Positions 47,990 to 61,275 of a stretch of 64,000 bases of DNA are shown one piece after another. Location of the stretch: assembly GCF_016086655.4 (NCBI RefSeq), contig NC_052142.2, positions 1,368,422 to 1,432,421 of the forward strand. The letters are read 5' to 3'. This DNA is from Lepeophtheirus salmonis. Taxonomy: Eukaryota > Arthropoda > Copepoda > Siphonostomatoida > Caligidae. Made by a program: the position numbers and the translations under genes. A model generated the notes under the pieces. The model searched no databases and was not told the origin of the DNA. It saw nothing but the letters and a program-made list of their open reading frames with translations. Numbering within the stretch: the first letter of the stretch is position 1; the number at the start of each line of letters is the position of its first letter.

Positions 47990-50520
47990 TGAAATTACTA
48001 ATCCTATAACTATTCGTGAGGGAACTCTTGCTGAAAGATTCGTACTTGATACAAGACATTTTGTAAATTTGTCTGCAATATCATATTTGAATTCATCCGT
48101 AGTTGTGTGCAATTTTAAACCAAGAATGGAAATCCCCTCTTTTGGAGGAGCAATTCTTTCTTTCTCAATCTTCGAAAGAATTTCTGGATGGGAAGATGTG
48201 ATCTTATGACCGTAAAATCCTCCCCTTTCTAGGATTTTAATATCTCTAAAGTTGTTTATATGGCTTCTTCTGGAGTACCCTAGCCAATATGAATATCGTC
48301 CATATAAGTCATTTTACATAGGCCTCAAACGATATAAGATAATTTTTGGATGCCTTTTTGGTACTTGCTTTCAGACACAACATAGAAATATATGGTGCTG
48401 AAACCAAAAGAAAAACAACAACCTTGAATTTCATCAAACCTGGTTTGATATCCGGGCCTTCCTCAAACAAAACGGAACATACCTTTATCTCGAAGGTCGG
48501 CAAAATTGATTGATAAAGAGTATCTTTTTAATGTCTACAGCAACAAAATAGTAATTGCATTTAACCTTCTTTGTTGAAGCATATTCTTACCTGACAATCG
48601 TAGCATATTCAAAGATTTAGTTTTATCTTTGACATCAGGTAAGGATACATTAGCACAATCCTACACTTTGTAGAATCTTTGTCAACGAAAAACGGGTCCT
48701 GATGTGAGGACATAGCTGGGATGTTCAGTTATCCTTTCAATGGAAGCAACTTCCTCAACTTACCCCTGATCAAAAAATTATTTATAAGCTTCTTCAACTA
48801 AGTTCATATATTCAGGTTTAACTTTATTATGAACTCGGTGCATGGCAAGAATGGTTCTACTATAGTGATCAAATAGAACACTTCCCTTAGGATAATTATC
48901 AATCCATGCCCTTTTTATGAGCAATTTCCTTCATGATGTGTCGAACACAGAAGTTCTTTGTATATGTCAATCAGTCTGAAGCTCCAATGAGTTAAGTGCA
49001 TCTGTAATAGGTCCTTTAGCATTAATACCTACACTCTCTCCGTCCTAAACCTTAGTAAGATTAAACTCGAGAGAACGATAGACCATATGAAGATCAAAGT
49101 CTCATATTTTTTACTTTGGGTAACAATTCCAGAATATAAGGTAGCCTTAATTAGATCAGAAACTCCATCTGCTCCGCTAAGAACACATCCGAAAGTAGTC
49201 AACTTAGCAACAGGTAACGTCATATCTGTTTCTCTTGAAGGAAGCAAAATCATCTTCTACTCCTGAAGCATTATTGCGGAATAATAATGTTCTGAAAGAA
49301 GAATCTGAAAATTTCTAGCTCGTGGACTAGGTAATTCTTCTATAATTTTAACATCTTTAGTAAAATCCCATTTCTTTGAATTAAATTAAATTAGTTCTAA
49401 AGGATTGCCAATTTGTTCGCATGTAATTGCAACAATGGGTGCAGTGCATTTAAAAATATTGAAATTTCCTAATTTAAAAACAACTTGTTTTTCTCTATAT
49501 GAATTTACTGCTCCCCCTGCAACAGCAGTATCAATATTAATATTCTCTCATTTAAGGCAAGAGTTTTGTAGTTGCAGTTCTAATCATGGATAAGTTTGCT
49601 CCTGAATCAAACAAAACTCTAACTTTAATTGATTTTCCATTTACATGATTGATTACCTAACCACATAAAGTAGTTCTAAATGGTTGATATTTGGGAACGT
49701 TTAACGAACTTTCCGCAGAATAAACTAATTTAACCTCTCCAGAAATTTCCTCCAGAGGGAAGTCATTTTAATTAATCATATCTAAAACATTAGGGTTGTC
49801 TATGACTATTTCATACTGCAAGCCTTGGAAATTTCCTGAATCAATAATAACCAATATCATTCAAATCTTCTCTAGGAATATAATCACTTTCAGAAAATGC
49901 ATTGGAGAAATCAACAACAGGCTTATTTAAGTTTATTACACAAGATCTTTTCTCATGTAAATTATTATTATAACTGCTATTACAATTTACGAACAAATAA
50001 CCCAGCATATTATTATTAACATATTTCAACATATTATCTAACTGGGGTTATTCCGTTAAGTCCATTGCACAAACAGCTAATTCTTCCAAACTGTTCGATG
50101 CATCGACGAAGGCTAAATTAGATGGCTCTTTTCCAATGTTGTACCAGCATTTGGACGTAGTATTGGCGAGGCTTCGGAAGATCATTAGCTTCTACTATAG
50201 CAAGGCCGAGTTTAGCAAAAAAAAGCTTTACTTCGTTAGCTATATCTCTGTTGGTGGCATTGGTCAGATGTTCTTCCATCTTTTTGAGAAGAGCATTTAA
50301 TCTCATTGAAGCCACTCTGCAATCAGCAAAGTCTTTATCATACTCGGAGTATTGAAAAGTTGCCTGAGGGAACTGTTCTTCCAATAGGGCCTAGCCATCT
50401 TCCTCTAACATATCTGGATAGACTTTACATATGAGTCCTTCCAATGTAACCTAGATATGGGAATCGAGCTGAGGTCTGGCCTATTTAACAATCGTTTTTT
50501 TTCTTAAAAGTGAAAAAAAC
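47990..50520 (-). pseudogene. BEL/Pao retrotransposon relic (gag, protease, RT)
   Basis: On the minus strand from high to low: a gag-like helix-rich segment (50118-50384, EEQFPQATFQYSEYDKDFAD and MRLNALLKKMEEHLTN); a protease site VRVLFDSGANLSMIRTATTK type (about 49560-49640) with DSG kept; an RT entry region VEEAYK-FFDQG-VEEV with ASIERITEHPSYVLTSG (about 48720-48830); the INFADLRDKGMFRF palm block (48430-48520); the catalytic MTYMDDIHIG box (about 48280-48315); and a tail KILERGGFYGHKITSSHPEI (about 48140-48240). The layout fits BEL/Pao. Stops and frame shifts interrupt every part, so it is inactive. RNase H, integrase and LTRs were not identified. Confidence 0.75.
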
Positions 50521-53500
50521 AAGGAATTGTAATTTTGTTATATAAAATTTACGTAAGATCAACATCAAAAGCTTACCTCAAGCGTGTAGAAATAGAGTAG
50601 AGAGTCAAGATTATGCAAGTGGTATCATGAATTAGTATCAGGGACCCCATTCCAAGAAACAAAAAAACCTGATAAATTGTTAAGAATGTCGAATTATCAG
50701 AGTTGTTCCTTTGATGTCACTCAACTAAAGACTTTTATTATTAATATGAATCGTTGACAAATTTCAAAAAATAAAAAAATAATTCTCAAACGCAGATTTC
50801 AAAATTTCTCTCAGGAGTCCGGGTCGAAAGACCATGTGAACAAAACTACTGAACTGTATTAACTTATGAAACTAACCTCAGACAGACTATTATTATAACA
50901 ATAATAAAACCCAGAAATAATTAGTTAAATGATTATTTTAATAAAGTAATAACAACAGAGATGACTTAGAACTCACGTCCGATAATTATTAATACTAATT
51001 TTCGACTAACCGAATATTAAAACAAATAATTAAGAAAACCAGCGCACGCCCTTGAGTTATCACTCGGGGTGTGTTGCTTGAAATCTTTGAAGGCGCACAC
51101 AAACTTATCAAGAGGACTTTATACTTTTCTTGTTTTTGGACGAACGACGAAATGAATAGGAATGAACTTTTAAGGTTTGCTAACGTAGATTATAAAATGA
51201 CTAAAACAATAATATACTAAAACAATAGGAGGCGACACCCTGATTTGAGGGTAAATTTTGTTTTTCTTAAAAAAACCTGGCTAAGAACAACATACCTCAT
51301 ACACCATGCCATTTGAAAATCTTATATTAGAGGTATTTTAAGAATAATTTTAGTAAGATATGTAAAAATTTATAGATCTTGCAAAATCTTGGGATAAAAA
51401 AAAAAGAGAGATCCCTACAATGTATTTGTGACAACAACAAAATTACTGTGCGAGTTTAAAAATCTCGGCTTGTCTTATTTTCTATAATGTTCGACGTAAG
51501 GACTGTCGAAAAAAATTTCACTCCTCTATTCACGCTAAAGTGGATTGTCCCAGTGGTCGAATTCTAAAAAAATATTGTCTTAAACGTAAAGGAACTGGAT
51601 GACCCAGAATCAAAATTAACAAAAGCACTGGTTTTGTTTGGACTTTCAAAATGATAGAGATCCCCAGGAAAGACAAAGACGGTTACATTAATGTTTTTGA
51701 ATTCCAAAGATCTTTTTTCCAACAAAATTACGAATTATGAACTCTTAAATGCTGAAGCCTTCTCTTTGATGATTCCATACAGCTCTGGATGTGGATAAAA
51801 ATATGATACTGATGTTATTTGGTATTACCCTTCGATGTTGGCAAAATCTTTAAAGTGAAAGAAATAGTCTTACTATGGAGACTGTTGGTACTTTTAATGG
51901 TGAATTGCTTGTTATATTTTATTCTTTTTTGCACTTGTTTCGATTCTTGTTATATCCTTATTTTTTTTTTTTCTGAATTCTGTATGTTGACATATTTTAT
52001 TCAATTGTTTTTGCTTTGTGATATTTGTAATGATAAAGTAGATTTTTAAAGAGAGGGATAGTTATAAACTAAAATATTTATTTATATATTTTTTTACGAG
52101 AACCTTTTTTCTTCATTTATTTTTTATTTCATTTGTGCATATAAAATGAAATCTTCATAAAATAATAATAAATTGAATAAAAAGCTAGAATATATCTGTA
52201 AGTTTAGTTATTGGAGTGAGAAATTATGTCCAGTGGTAATATAAATCTTTGAGTCTTCTGGGAATGGTCTGGTTTGACAGCTCTACACGTGTCGTTGAAG
52301 AGAACTCCCTGGGTTCCTTATCGGGTCTATTATTTAATTATTCTTGCTCTAAGTCTATATAGAAATTTATCAGTATACCAGGATTCCATAAAAAAACCTT
52401 GAGCGACTGATGTATTTTTGAAGTGATTATCTACGAGATTGGAAGCTACTATAGCGGGAATTAATGTTAAAGTGTATCTCCACAATGAAGGATCTTCCCG
52501 TTAAAGGAGATAAAAGTCAATGAGTAGGACAAAGATCTTGCTTCGAGGTCCCTGAACATCAAAGTGTGTTCTTAGGATATTAAAATAAGAAGATATATGT
52601 AATCTCAATGATAGAACAATTAATTGAAAAATGATTTTATTTTAGTATTAAAATTTTGATGATGTACTGAACTCATAATTAATTTCCGATTCGAACTTGA
52701 AAGTTGTATTGCCCAAAACCTCTCAAAATAGCCATAACATTCATTTATTACATTGTCCCTTTATCATTTACTAACTGTACTTCTCAGTAATAATGATAGC
52801 AAAGGACGGGGGTAAATGGTTAGGCGAGTAGATGACTCGGAAATAAATGTACGAGGATAAAATGCCAGGGGGTAATTGCTCGGGAGTTAATGGCTTTGAA
52901 CTAGTTGGTCAGGGGAGATGTCCTGTTCCATACAAACACAAATGATTATGATGAGGTGTTACAAAACAATCGAACTGCAAACCCATGTAAATTTTCAGCC
53001 TCCTATGTTAAGTAGTGTCGGCATGCATAACGACTCTACTTTGCATATACACAGATAATAGGCTTTTAGAGGGTAAATAAATCAATTATACATTATTTAA
53101 TCGCTTATAGTTTAATAGAAAATATATTGAGGTAAGAAAATTTTTCTAGGTTTCGGACATGCTGTTTTTTTTATCATAAGGTAAAAGTTTTGAAGAACTT
53201 CAAAGTAGAAGAACATATTAAAAACTGAATTCATGGGAGGAATTTGGAACTCTATGCAAGTCACTTAATTCCTTCCAATTATGATATTTGCTATTTTACT
53301 ACTTAGTATATATCTAAGATGCTTATTTCCTGCAATATTCCGCTCAATATCGTGAATTTTCCAAATTCTGTTAAGTTCATAGAACTTACAAAAGTAATTC
53401 ACTCTCACTTCTCTATCAACTAGTCAATGGAGTCTCAAAGTTAAGTGTTGTCATTTAAAATCTACAAATCATAGTAAGGTTCGGATTTATTATATATTTT

Positions 53501-53893
53501 TTTGTGTTGTCGGAAATTATCGGACTCGACAACGATCCATGAATGCAGTTATGGTTGGTCCTTTAGGTGCTTAGTTTTTGGATCATCATTATTTAATTAT
53601 TTTGGAAGGCACACAATGATAACAAGTGTTGCTGTAATAAGTATAAGCCGACTTCTTGGCTCCGGTTTCAGAGACAAAAGACTGAAGATTTTAATTAATA
53701 ATAGAGCAAGGTTTTGCATAAAAGCAGCCTCAAAATCTGACACAAAATCCCCCCCCCCCCTATTTTACCTGAAAGTAACTTTCGTACACTGTATACCATA
53801 TCTACCTATTATATCAGTGATAGGTATTGGAATGGAATCGCATTCCACGGACAGACACCAGATAAAAAACGATCCAATAATAGAAACAACAAG
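50521..53893. other. Stretch without recognised gene
   Basis: The + strand at 51480-51850 has partly open frames (for example PESKLTKALVLFGLSKMIEI) that may be element debris. Poly-C (53749-53760) is a homopolymer inside the open frame 53502-53915, which I do not recognise. A short minisatellite at 52807-52896 is listed separately. Confidence 0.4.
52807..52896. repeat. Degenerate minisatellite, ~6 copies of ~15 bp
   Basis: Units of the form GGGGGTAAATGGCTC recur with changes (GGGGGTAAATGGTTA, GCGAGTAGATGACTC, GGAAATAAATGTAC, GAGGATAAAATGCC, GGGGGTAATTGCTC, GGGAGTTAATGGCT). Confidence 0.65.
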
Positions 53894-56800
53894 ATGTCTT
53901 ATGCCAAGGCGCTAGCTAAGAGCAAAGGAACATCAATTATACCTCCAAGAAAATAAACTTGAATACAACATTCAAGTGGATACTTTCATCATCAATTGAT
54001 GGAAACTAATACTGAAAGAGTCTTTAATAATATAAGAATGAAACACACCACAGACCATAACACAGCTCTGCACCTCAATTTTACGGAGGAGGAAATTGCT
54101 GGTGCCCAAGCACAATATGGGTATGCATATGTCTCCTTGTACACTAGTGAGTTCGTCCATATTTAAGCACATATGGCAAATTTGAAGAAGGAATACATCA
54201 TTGAAGGGGAAAGACCAAGTGGCAAACTTAAAACTATAACAATAAGAAAGAAGGAATTGACAACAAAAATTGTAGTGAGAGTCGCACTCTTGAAGAAGAC
54301 AACAACAAACACAGTAGCATTACAGCCCGTGATGGCTTAGAAATAGAACATCTCAAAGATGAATTCACTCATGGAGTTGACACTAATATCCTTGCCAGGT
54401 CTACAACTTCTGATAATAAAAAATTAAAAGATAAGGTGGACGACACTTCCACTATAGATTGTCCACAATCATAAGAACCAGATGCATCAAAGGATGAGGA
54501 ACCAAACAACCATAACAAGAGTAATGGAAATCACAACCTTACACTTGTTAGTAAGGCGAGCGCAAGAAAAACTGAAAGACATCTGAGAAGACTCTCTGAG
54601 ACAGAAACCCCAAGAAACTCTCTTGGTACCCTCACTAAAAAGAGCATAATGCCGGCTAGATCTAGATTAGGATTTAATTCAAAAAGAGTCTGTTTCAATC
54701 GTTTCTGTGTGTATGCGTATCAAAGAAACGTAAAAATAATTATTCTTATGATGTAACCGATGCTAAACTTTGCAATTCACTTAGTATTAAAACCCCAATG
54801 ATAGGAATTTAGAAATCAAAAGCGATTGATACTTAACTCAAGCATCATAGACGACCCCAAAGTTAATGAAAGGATTGTAAGCATAATTCTGGACGTATCC
54901 CAAAAGCTGCAGTATGAGGAGAATGTGTTTCTGCTTGTACGATCAATGTTACATAGGATACAAGTTTTGTGCAGAAAAAAAGGACTGTTCTTGCGAAAAG
55001 GGGAAGGGAATTCCTTAACAAGATCGAATCTATGTTTAAGAGCACTCTTACTGACGAAGAAAAAAAGACAAAGTTAGACCAGATGTATAGGAAAAACGAT
55101 CTGAAATATAGAGTCCAAATGATAATGAACATTAATGATGACATGTCATATTCCACACTGCAGTGCATGCAGCAAGAGAATAACCAAAATAGAAAAAACA
55201 AAAAACAGCATTAGTCTAGCAGATAATAATGGCGTAAAATCTAATGATCCGAAATTCATCTGCAGTGAAATCAATAAATTTTACTCTAAACATTATCATT
55301 GTGTGATGGTCATAGCGATAATAAATGCAGCTTCCTTTTATGAGGACTTGAGGTGGGGACGGAGCCATGATGCTGAGATATCAGAAACAGGTAAAGATAT
55401 CAAAGAAAACATTAGACAAACTTAGAGATTAAAAATGCCATTGTCAAAAATGCTAAGCTTAATAAATTCCCTAGACCATCTGGCTTTACGTTCGAATGTT
55501 ACAAAAAATACGTTGAACTTTTGATCCTTATTCTGCTCTCTTTTTACGTAAGAGTAATGTCTCTTGGGGTTTTCCGGATTTTTCAAGAGAAGTACGAATC
55601 GTTTTCATACCAAAAGCCATCAATGATCCTAGATACTTGAACAACTATTAACCGTTAACCATGCAAAATTATATATACAAAACTTTCCCCTATGTTTTGA
55701 ATAACAGAATAAGTAGTTTGACGGATGTATATATGAACCCTTCCCGGTACAGATTTCTGGACAAAATTCCCTTTTCTGTACAACCCTTAATCGAATATTC
55801 GAGTAACACCTCTGTGAATGTTCTAGATATAGCCAAAACCTTTGACACGATATCTCATGAGTTCATCATTCGTATGCTATATCAGAAAGGATTCAGCGAT
55901 TCCATAATTATAATGGCCGGAGTAATTTTAGCATTCTAATTGCATTGAGTGGTATTAGAATCTAGAGTCATTTTCTGAGAATAGAAGAGGAGTAAGGCAG
56001 GGGTTGCCGTGCTACATTGCTTTTCAACGACGAGATTGACAGTTTTCTTTAAATTATGCAGCAAGATGACCAAATTATTTTATTTTTAACGATCCTAGAA
56101 CATCTAAAATACTTCTGCAATACTGACAGTTTAACTTGGGTATTGACTGGGAGCCCTTTCGAAAAAATGAAGTCAATCAGAATAATTATGACCTTACTCA
56201 GAAAGTTCCATTTAATTTCAGGATTAAATATTAATCCAAGAATAACAGAGATATTGATCGCTTATAGAGGACTGATAGAAAAGAGATGGCCAAGCTTTTG
56301 TATGACAAGAAACATAAAACTTCTTGGAGTCTGAGTGGGGAATGAGGGTTGTTAAAATAATAATGAGGAAATCGCGAGGAGATTTAATCAAGCTACCTCT
56401 TTCTCAAGAAATCAAGGAACATCTCCTATGATAAGTGGAGGACTGTCTGTGATGAGCGTCTCAGAAATTTGGAAGGTTCTGAACTTTTTTTGGGTTAGAA
56501 ATATGTGGAATAACGCAGAACCCTGGTCTTTTGTTCTCAATGTCTTCCTGAAAGAGAAACAAGTATGGGTAAGTCATATGCTAGTTTAAAAAATACTCTT
56601 GAGAATCTTGCATTATACTCCAAACAAACTGCAAAATCTTTGTAAAAAGTGCATAGATTTTACTATGAAGTTTTGAATTGTCTATTGGTGGTGAACTGCG
56701 CATAGGAGGACTCTTTAATTTCCCGAAATTCTTCACCAATATTGCAACTGACGTTAGATAGTCAACCTCACTCATTGATAAAATAGTGAAACTGTCCTTT

Positions 56801-57248
56801 AGATCGAGGTTAGGTCGTTTTAAGGGTGTAGAAGGGTCCCTGGTGCCTGTCAGGATGAAAACCTCGATGGTTGCCACATCAAAGACGAGGACATGTTTCA
56901 AAAAATCAATTTTGGTTCCTTTTAAAGACTATTTGGAAAGTTGAAACATCAACAAAGGAGCGTATAACAGCATCGAAGTAATAAAATGTAAATGTTTGAC
57001 ATTTTTTGAGAGATGGTTCAAATATCGATTTATCTCAGGAACGTTGGAGGTTGGGGTTAAATTCTTTAATGACCAGAAGAGTATTAGCCCGTTTTGCAAG
57101 GAAACATGAGACACAGCACACCATCTCTTCTGGAGCTGCAGGCTTTTAAGTATAATTTATGAGCGGATCTCACATGTAGAGTTTTGGAGCAACAACTGAT
57201 AGAGAAAATTTACACTAAGTGGCAAAAAAAAGAAAAGAAAGAAAAAAC
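53894..57248 (+). pseudogene. Non-LTR retrotransposon (LINE) relic with ORF1, RT and C-terminal zinc region
   Basis: ORF1 starts MSYAKALAKSKG at 53894 and includes ALHLNFTEEEIAGAQAQYGY and KKEYIIEGERPSGKLKTI (54050-54240). The pol part begins with REFLNKIESMFKSTLTDEEK and DDMSYSTLQCMQQE (54969-55190), then DPKFICSEINKFYSKHY. RT shows YIYKTFPYVLNNRISSLTD, VLDIAKTFDTISHEFII (55820-55870, with the motif A Asp), RRGVRQG near 55985, and a shifted YA/DDQIILFL at 56055-56085 (YADD box). The C-terminal FCKET...AHHLFWSCRL (about 57090-57145) is the LINE CCHC-like region. The 3' end is A-rich (57222-57247). The endonuclease domain is not readable, and stops and shifts are frequent. Confidence 0.75.
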
Positions 57249-57254
57249 ATGTAA

Positions 57255-57370
57255 TATTAGATCAGTCTTAGGACTGATTGCCTTATTATTCTTTTTTCTA
57301 AGTCCCTTTCAGTCTTTTTTTTATTAGTTCGATCTTTTTTACCATTGTACAGTCCTAAGGACTGATCCAT
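57255..57370. repeat. Pair of palindromes around ~70 bp
   Basis: ATCAGTCTTAGGACTGAT and CAGTCCTAAGGACTG are each self-complementary and are related to one another. They bracket a T-rich spacer right after the LINE A-tail. The origin is unknown: either the LINE target or a small foldback element. Confidence 0.55.
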
Positions 57371-57952
57371 TGTTCTTTCATTCCTACGGTGCAAGCTATT
57401 TTTTTTATTTTCTGCACTCATAGCTAGGATTGAATAATAAAAGAACTTACAAAATAATGAATGATACTTAGAACGTATGGCAATACATTCTTATCACACA
57501 TCTCCAACAGGTATCTTGTCTCTTTGAAAGAGGTTATGAATTATAATATAATTTCAGCAACTCAAATGATGTAGTTAGTAGTAACTACGCAATTTTAGCT
57601 GTTGTAGTTTCCACAAAAGACCGATATGAACCGATCCTAGGAGTGACAAATTCTATTAGAACTGGACGGATAGGACTGTAGTCTTTTATATTTTTTAGAA
57701 CGATCCAAAACTAATCAAGTGAGATGAGTTTTTTGTTTCAGCGAGGTAAAGCTGTGATAATAATTCCTTCTTTCCCCACAGCAATTTTAGAGTGTGAGTC
57801 GTGCTTCATTATTCTGTATAAATAGCAGTGCGACGTCAAATGAAATGCGACATTTTACGAAAAATGTTAAAACGCTGTACCATTATATCTCCTAAGGCAA
57901 CAATCGCGTTTCGTTACTTGTTTTAAAGCTTAAACTTACTTCAACTTATGTC
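57371..57952. other. Spacer, nothing recognised
   Basis: No coding frame, element end or RNA gene was recognised. Confidence 0.45.
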
Positions 57953-60497
57953 AACTGTACACAGAAGTGATTTTGGATGTGCATAAATGAGTTTTGCCCA
58001 TGCAGAGATTTAGGAAGTATAGTTATAAAGAAAAATTTGATTTATATAAAAAAAAAACACCTTATCATAACTTTTGACTACGAAAACGCACAAGCGAGAT
58101 AAAGGTACTATTGAGTAAAATTATGGTTTTGGAGGAGAGAATATTACGTAGTTCTGTTAAATAAATGATAATTTTTGATATTTCAAGTAACACTAGAACA
58201 GTTTATATGAAAAGTAGTCGAAATTGTCAAATTCAGGAATGCTTGATTTACTTCGTGAAAACTCATAATTCTTTTTCCTTATTTCTATAATATAGATCTA
58301 TTAAGATTAAGAAATCTTTAATTTGTTCCCTTGAAGTCGCTATTAGGATATGTTAATATGAGTAATCAAAAACTAATGGCTAACACTTTAGCCGTAGTAG
58401 TAGATTACTAGTAAATTGATTATTTAAAGTATTATAATATTATTAATAATTATTGTGATAGAGTTAAAAAAGTATGGGTAAAAAATAAAATTAAAAAAAA
58501 TTAAAAAACTATTATCTATTACAAAAAAATTAATTAAAAATTAAATAGAAGTAACAAATAGAAAATCAAACAAATTAATGATGACAAATGAAGTTACAAT
58601 ATTAAATATTACAAATCAATTCAACAAATTATTAGCAAAAAATGTAAAATGTATATGTAAAAAAATATAATGATACATTTTTACTCAAAAATAAATATAC
58701 CAGTTATAAATAGAAATAAAATCCGTGTTTTTCCTATCATACTTCAAATGCACTAAAAATACTGATAATTATCTTAAAATAAATTGCTAGTCTACATGTT
58801 CGAATCCATAGATCATACCTAAGTGATAAACTAAAGAAACGGAAGCTCAGTATTATATAACAATGTTAATAATTAAGATAATTCATTAAAGTATTATAAG
58901 GTCTACTTTTAATATTAAGTTAAATTAGTTTGGGTAAATTTATAAAAAAACAAAATAAAAATAAAAAAACAATTATATTAATTATAAATTTTAATAGAAG
59001 TTATAAGCAGAGAATAAGACAAATTTAAAATGGCAAATATATACGATATATTAGTTATTAATATAAAAATAAAACAAATAGATTCAAAAAATTATAAATG
59101 ACATTATACATAAAAAAAATGAAATGAGAAATGTTTATTGAGAAATAAATATACCTATTAGCAGAATAGAATATGCATTGGTAATGCAAACAAAATTATT
59201 TAGAGAAGAGAGGCACATTATGTACCACTCGTTTTCTAATGCCAAACGAGGTACAATAATAATAAAGAAATCCAGGGTCCAGGTTATATCCATATATTAC
59301 ACAATGCAACATCATTTTTGCCTGCAGGCTGAAACTCACATTTATTATTGTTATTTAAGCCGTAGAACACGAAAATGACGATCAAAACTTTCATTTATGA
59401 AAGTTTGGCCTTTAAAGCCTTATTAAAAAAATCATATTTTAGGGTATAACTAAGATTCAGTGCCATATTTCGACATGAAAAAACGACATATATGAAGATC
59501 AAAGTAAATATTAAATTGATAAAAACATTTCAGTGTTTGAAAAATGACTTTTTATTAGGTTATCTTGATTATATTTAATAAAAAACCAACAAAAAAACGA
59601 GTAAAATGAAAGACCTTACTTAGATGCTAATATCTTTTTTATTTTTTTCTTCAAATCTTTTATATCATAGCTGAACTTATAGAATAGGCCTTATATTTCA
59701 ATTTAAAAAAAATAATCTTAAAATGCTTAAATTTTTATTGATTAAGGGTATATAAGTTTATAATATTTATTAGCAAATTTAAATAAAATAAGTCGGCAAG
59801 GTTGCGTGAATATAGATTACAATAACATTCGGATGCAAACAATTAATTACATAAGAGTCTATATAATTTTTATGTAAGCATCTATTAACTTGTTTTAATT
59901 CCCTTACATATACATTTCATAATTATATAGACTCATAAGTAATTAATTTTTTCATGTCATGTTTTTTCATGTGGAAATGTAAGACCATTTTTTAAAAAAA
60001 TTCTCAAAATTCGAGGACTCTATCAAAATACTCAAGGGCTTATAAACAAAGACGTGGACTTGCAATCTCTAAAAGGACTTATTCTCAACTCTGCTATTAA
60101 GCAAGTAAATTTATTCATACAAATAAAACGAAATTTCAACAAGTAAAATACTAACATACCGTAAAATCAAACTAATTTCATGGCCCTGGTTGAATTCGGC
60201 TCTGGACTCTACATAATAATTAACTCTTATTTACTTCAATAACATTAGCAGCGATTCAGCGAATATCTTATGACAAAATACATCTTTGAATTATTTGCAA
60301 CTCTCCACAAAAAATCAGATGACCCACCCTAAAAAAAGGTCATCGTTAATTAAATCCAAAATCATCCAATGTTTGGAATATGTCAGATTCATGAATTAAC
60401 CTTTTCTTTTTGGCATTTCTTCGGAACATTTTTCTCAGCATCACTTAAATACTACAAACTCAATTGCACACATCCAAAATCACTTTTGTACACAGTA
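57953..60497. repeat. AT-rich block bounded by ~38-bp inverted repeats
   Basis: 57953-57991 and 60460-60497 are inverted copies, with an exact core AGTGATTTTGGATGTG. Weaker similarity continues outside. The ~2.5-kb interior is very A/T-rich, contains two diverged copies of a block (about 58430-58600 and 58890-59060), a hairpin (59841-59950) and no recognised gene. It may be a large non-autonomous element. Confidence 0.4.
59841..59950. repeat. Hairpin with ~33-bp arms
   Basis: AATTAATTACATAAGAGTCT at 59841 and its continuation through TATATAAT pair with 59918-59950. TATGTAAG and CTTACATA inside extend the stem. The loop is about 30 bases. Confidence 0.8.
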
Positions 60498-60705
60498 GAA
60501 GTGAGTTAAAGCAACTTACTCTTGATTCTCCACACGTTCTTTTCTTCTTTCCCCTTAAAAATTAGGAAAAAGAAAACAGAGGTTGCGTTAAAAGCTCCAG
60601 GCAACTTCTAAGAGTAGTTTTTTTTTAAATCCACAAGGATTATCAATACAAAAAGAAGATTTGCGTTGAAGCTTATACTTCGTGCACATCGGTGAACCCA
60701 ACTTT

Positions 60706-60822
60706 ATGAAGCCTGGAAGATTTCCTCGGATGGAATCCGAACATCTCTTGAGATGTACGATGAAGTTAAAGTATCATCCTCCGGTCTTAACTCTTTCAGA
60801 ATATAGAAGTCCACTTTTTCAG
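60706..60822 (+). CDS. Candidate exon of an unknown gene
   Basis: An ATG at 60706 opens 39 codons (MKPGRFPRMESEHLLRCTMK then LKYHPPVLTLSEYRSPLFQ) ending at TTTCAG|GTATTA. The frame also extends upstream without Met to about 60682. Composition and codon use look like real protein. Donor phase 0 matches the acceptor of 61217-61275. I do not recognise the product. Confidence 0.35.
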
Positions 60823-61216
60823 GTATTAATGACTGAAAGCAGAGAAAGAGAGATTGCTGCTGCTCCCAAGTGTAATTGTCGTTGAAAATCTATGACAAGA
60901 TACTACACTTAAACATTTTAAAAGTAAATGTTATAAAGGGAATGAGAAAAACACATGTATTGACACCTGAAACCATAAATTTTTTATACAATAACATTCT
61001 TATCTTTAAGTGTGATTCAGAGAGTGTTTTCTTAAATTTACCGAAAAAGTCTTGTCCGATGGAGGTTCACGTCAAGGATATGATATAGTCAAATAGAATA
61101 TTGGAGATTTATTATGATTCATGAATATAGTTGATTGATCCCATAAGTTCTAAGTATACTAAAATTAATAAATAATTAGTAGTTATTACTTTAATTTTAA
61201 AAATTATTTTATACAG

Positions 61217-61275
61217 TTTTCAACGTTTATAATGACCAAACCTTCATCCATCATTGCAGACACCGGTTCCAATAG
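61217..61275 (+). CDS. Candidate following exon of the unknown gene
   Basis: After TTTTATACAG the frame reads FSTFIMTKPSSIIADTGSN and ends AATAG|GTAAAT. The in-phase join with 60706-60822 leaves a 394-nt intron. The next exon was not found. The ADTGSN string resembles an aspartic-protease active site, but the context is too short to claim that. Confidence 0.3.

Noticed and set aside
54863..55201. 112-residue minus-strand hydrophobic frame
   Set aside because: Antisense shadow of the Lys-rich LINE coding region.
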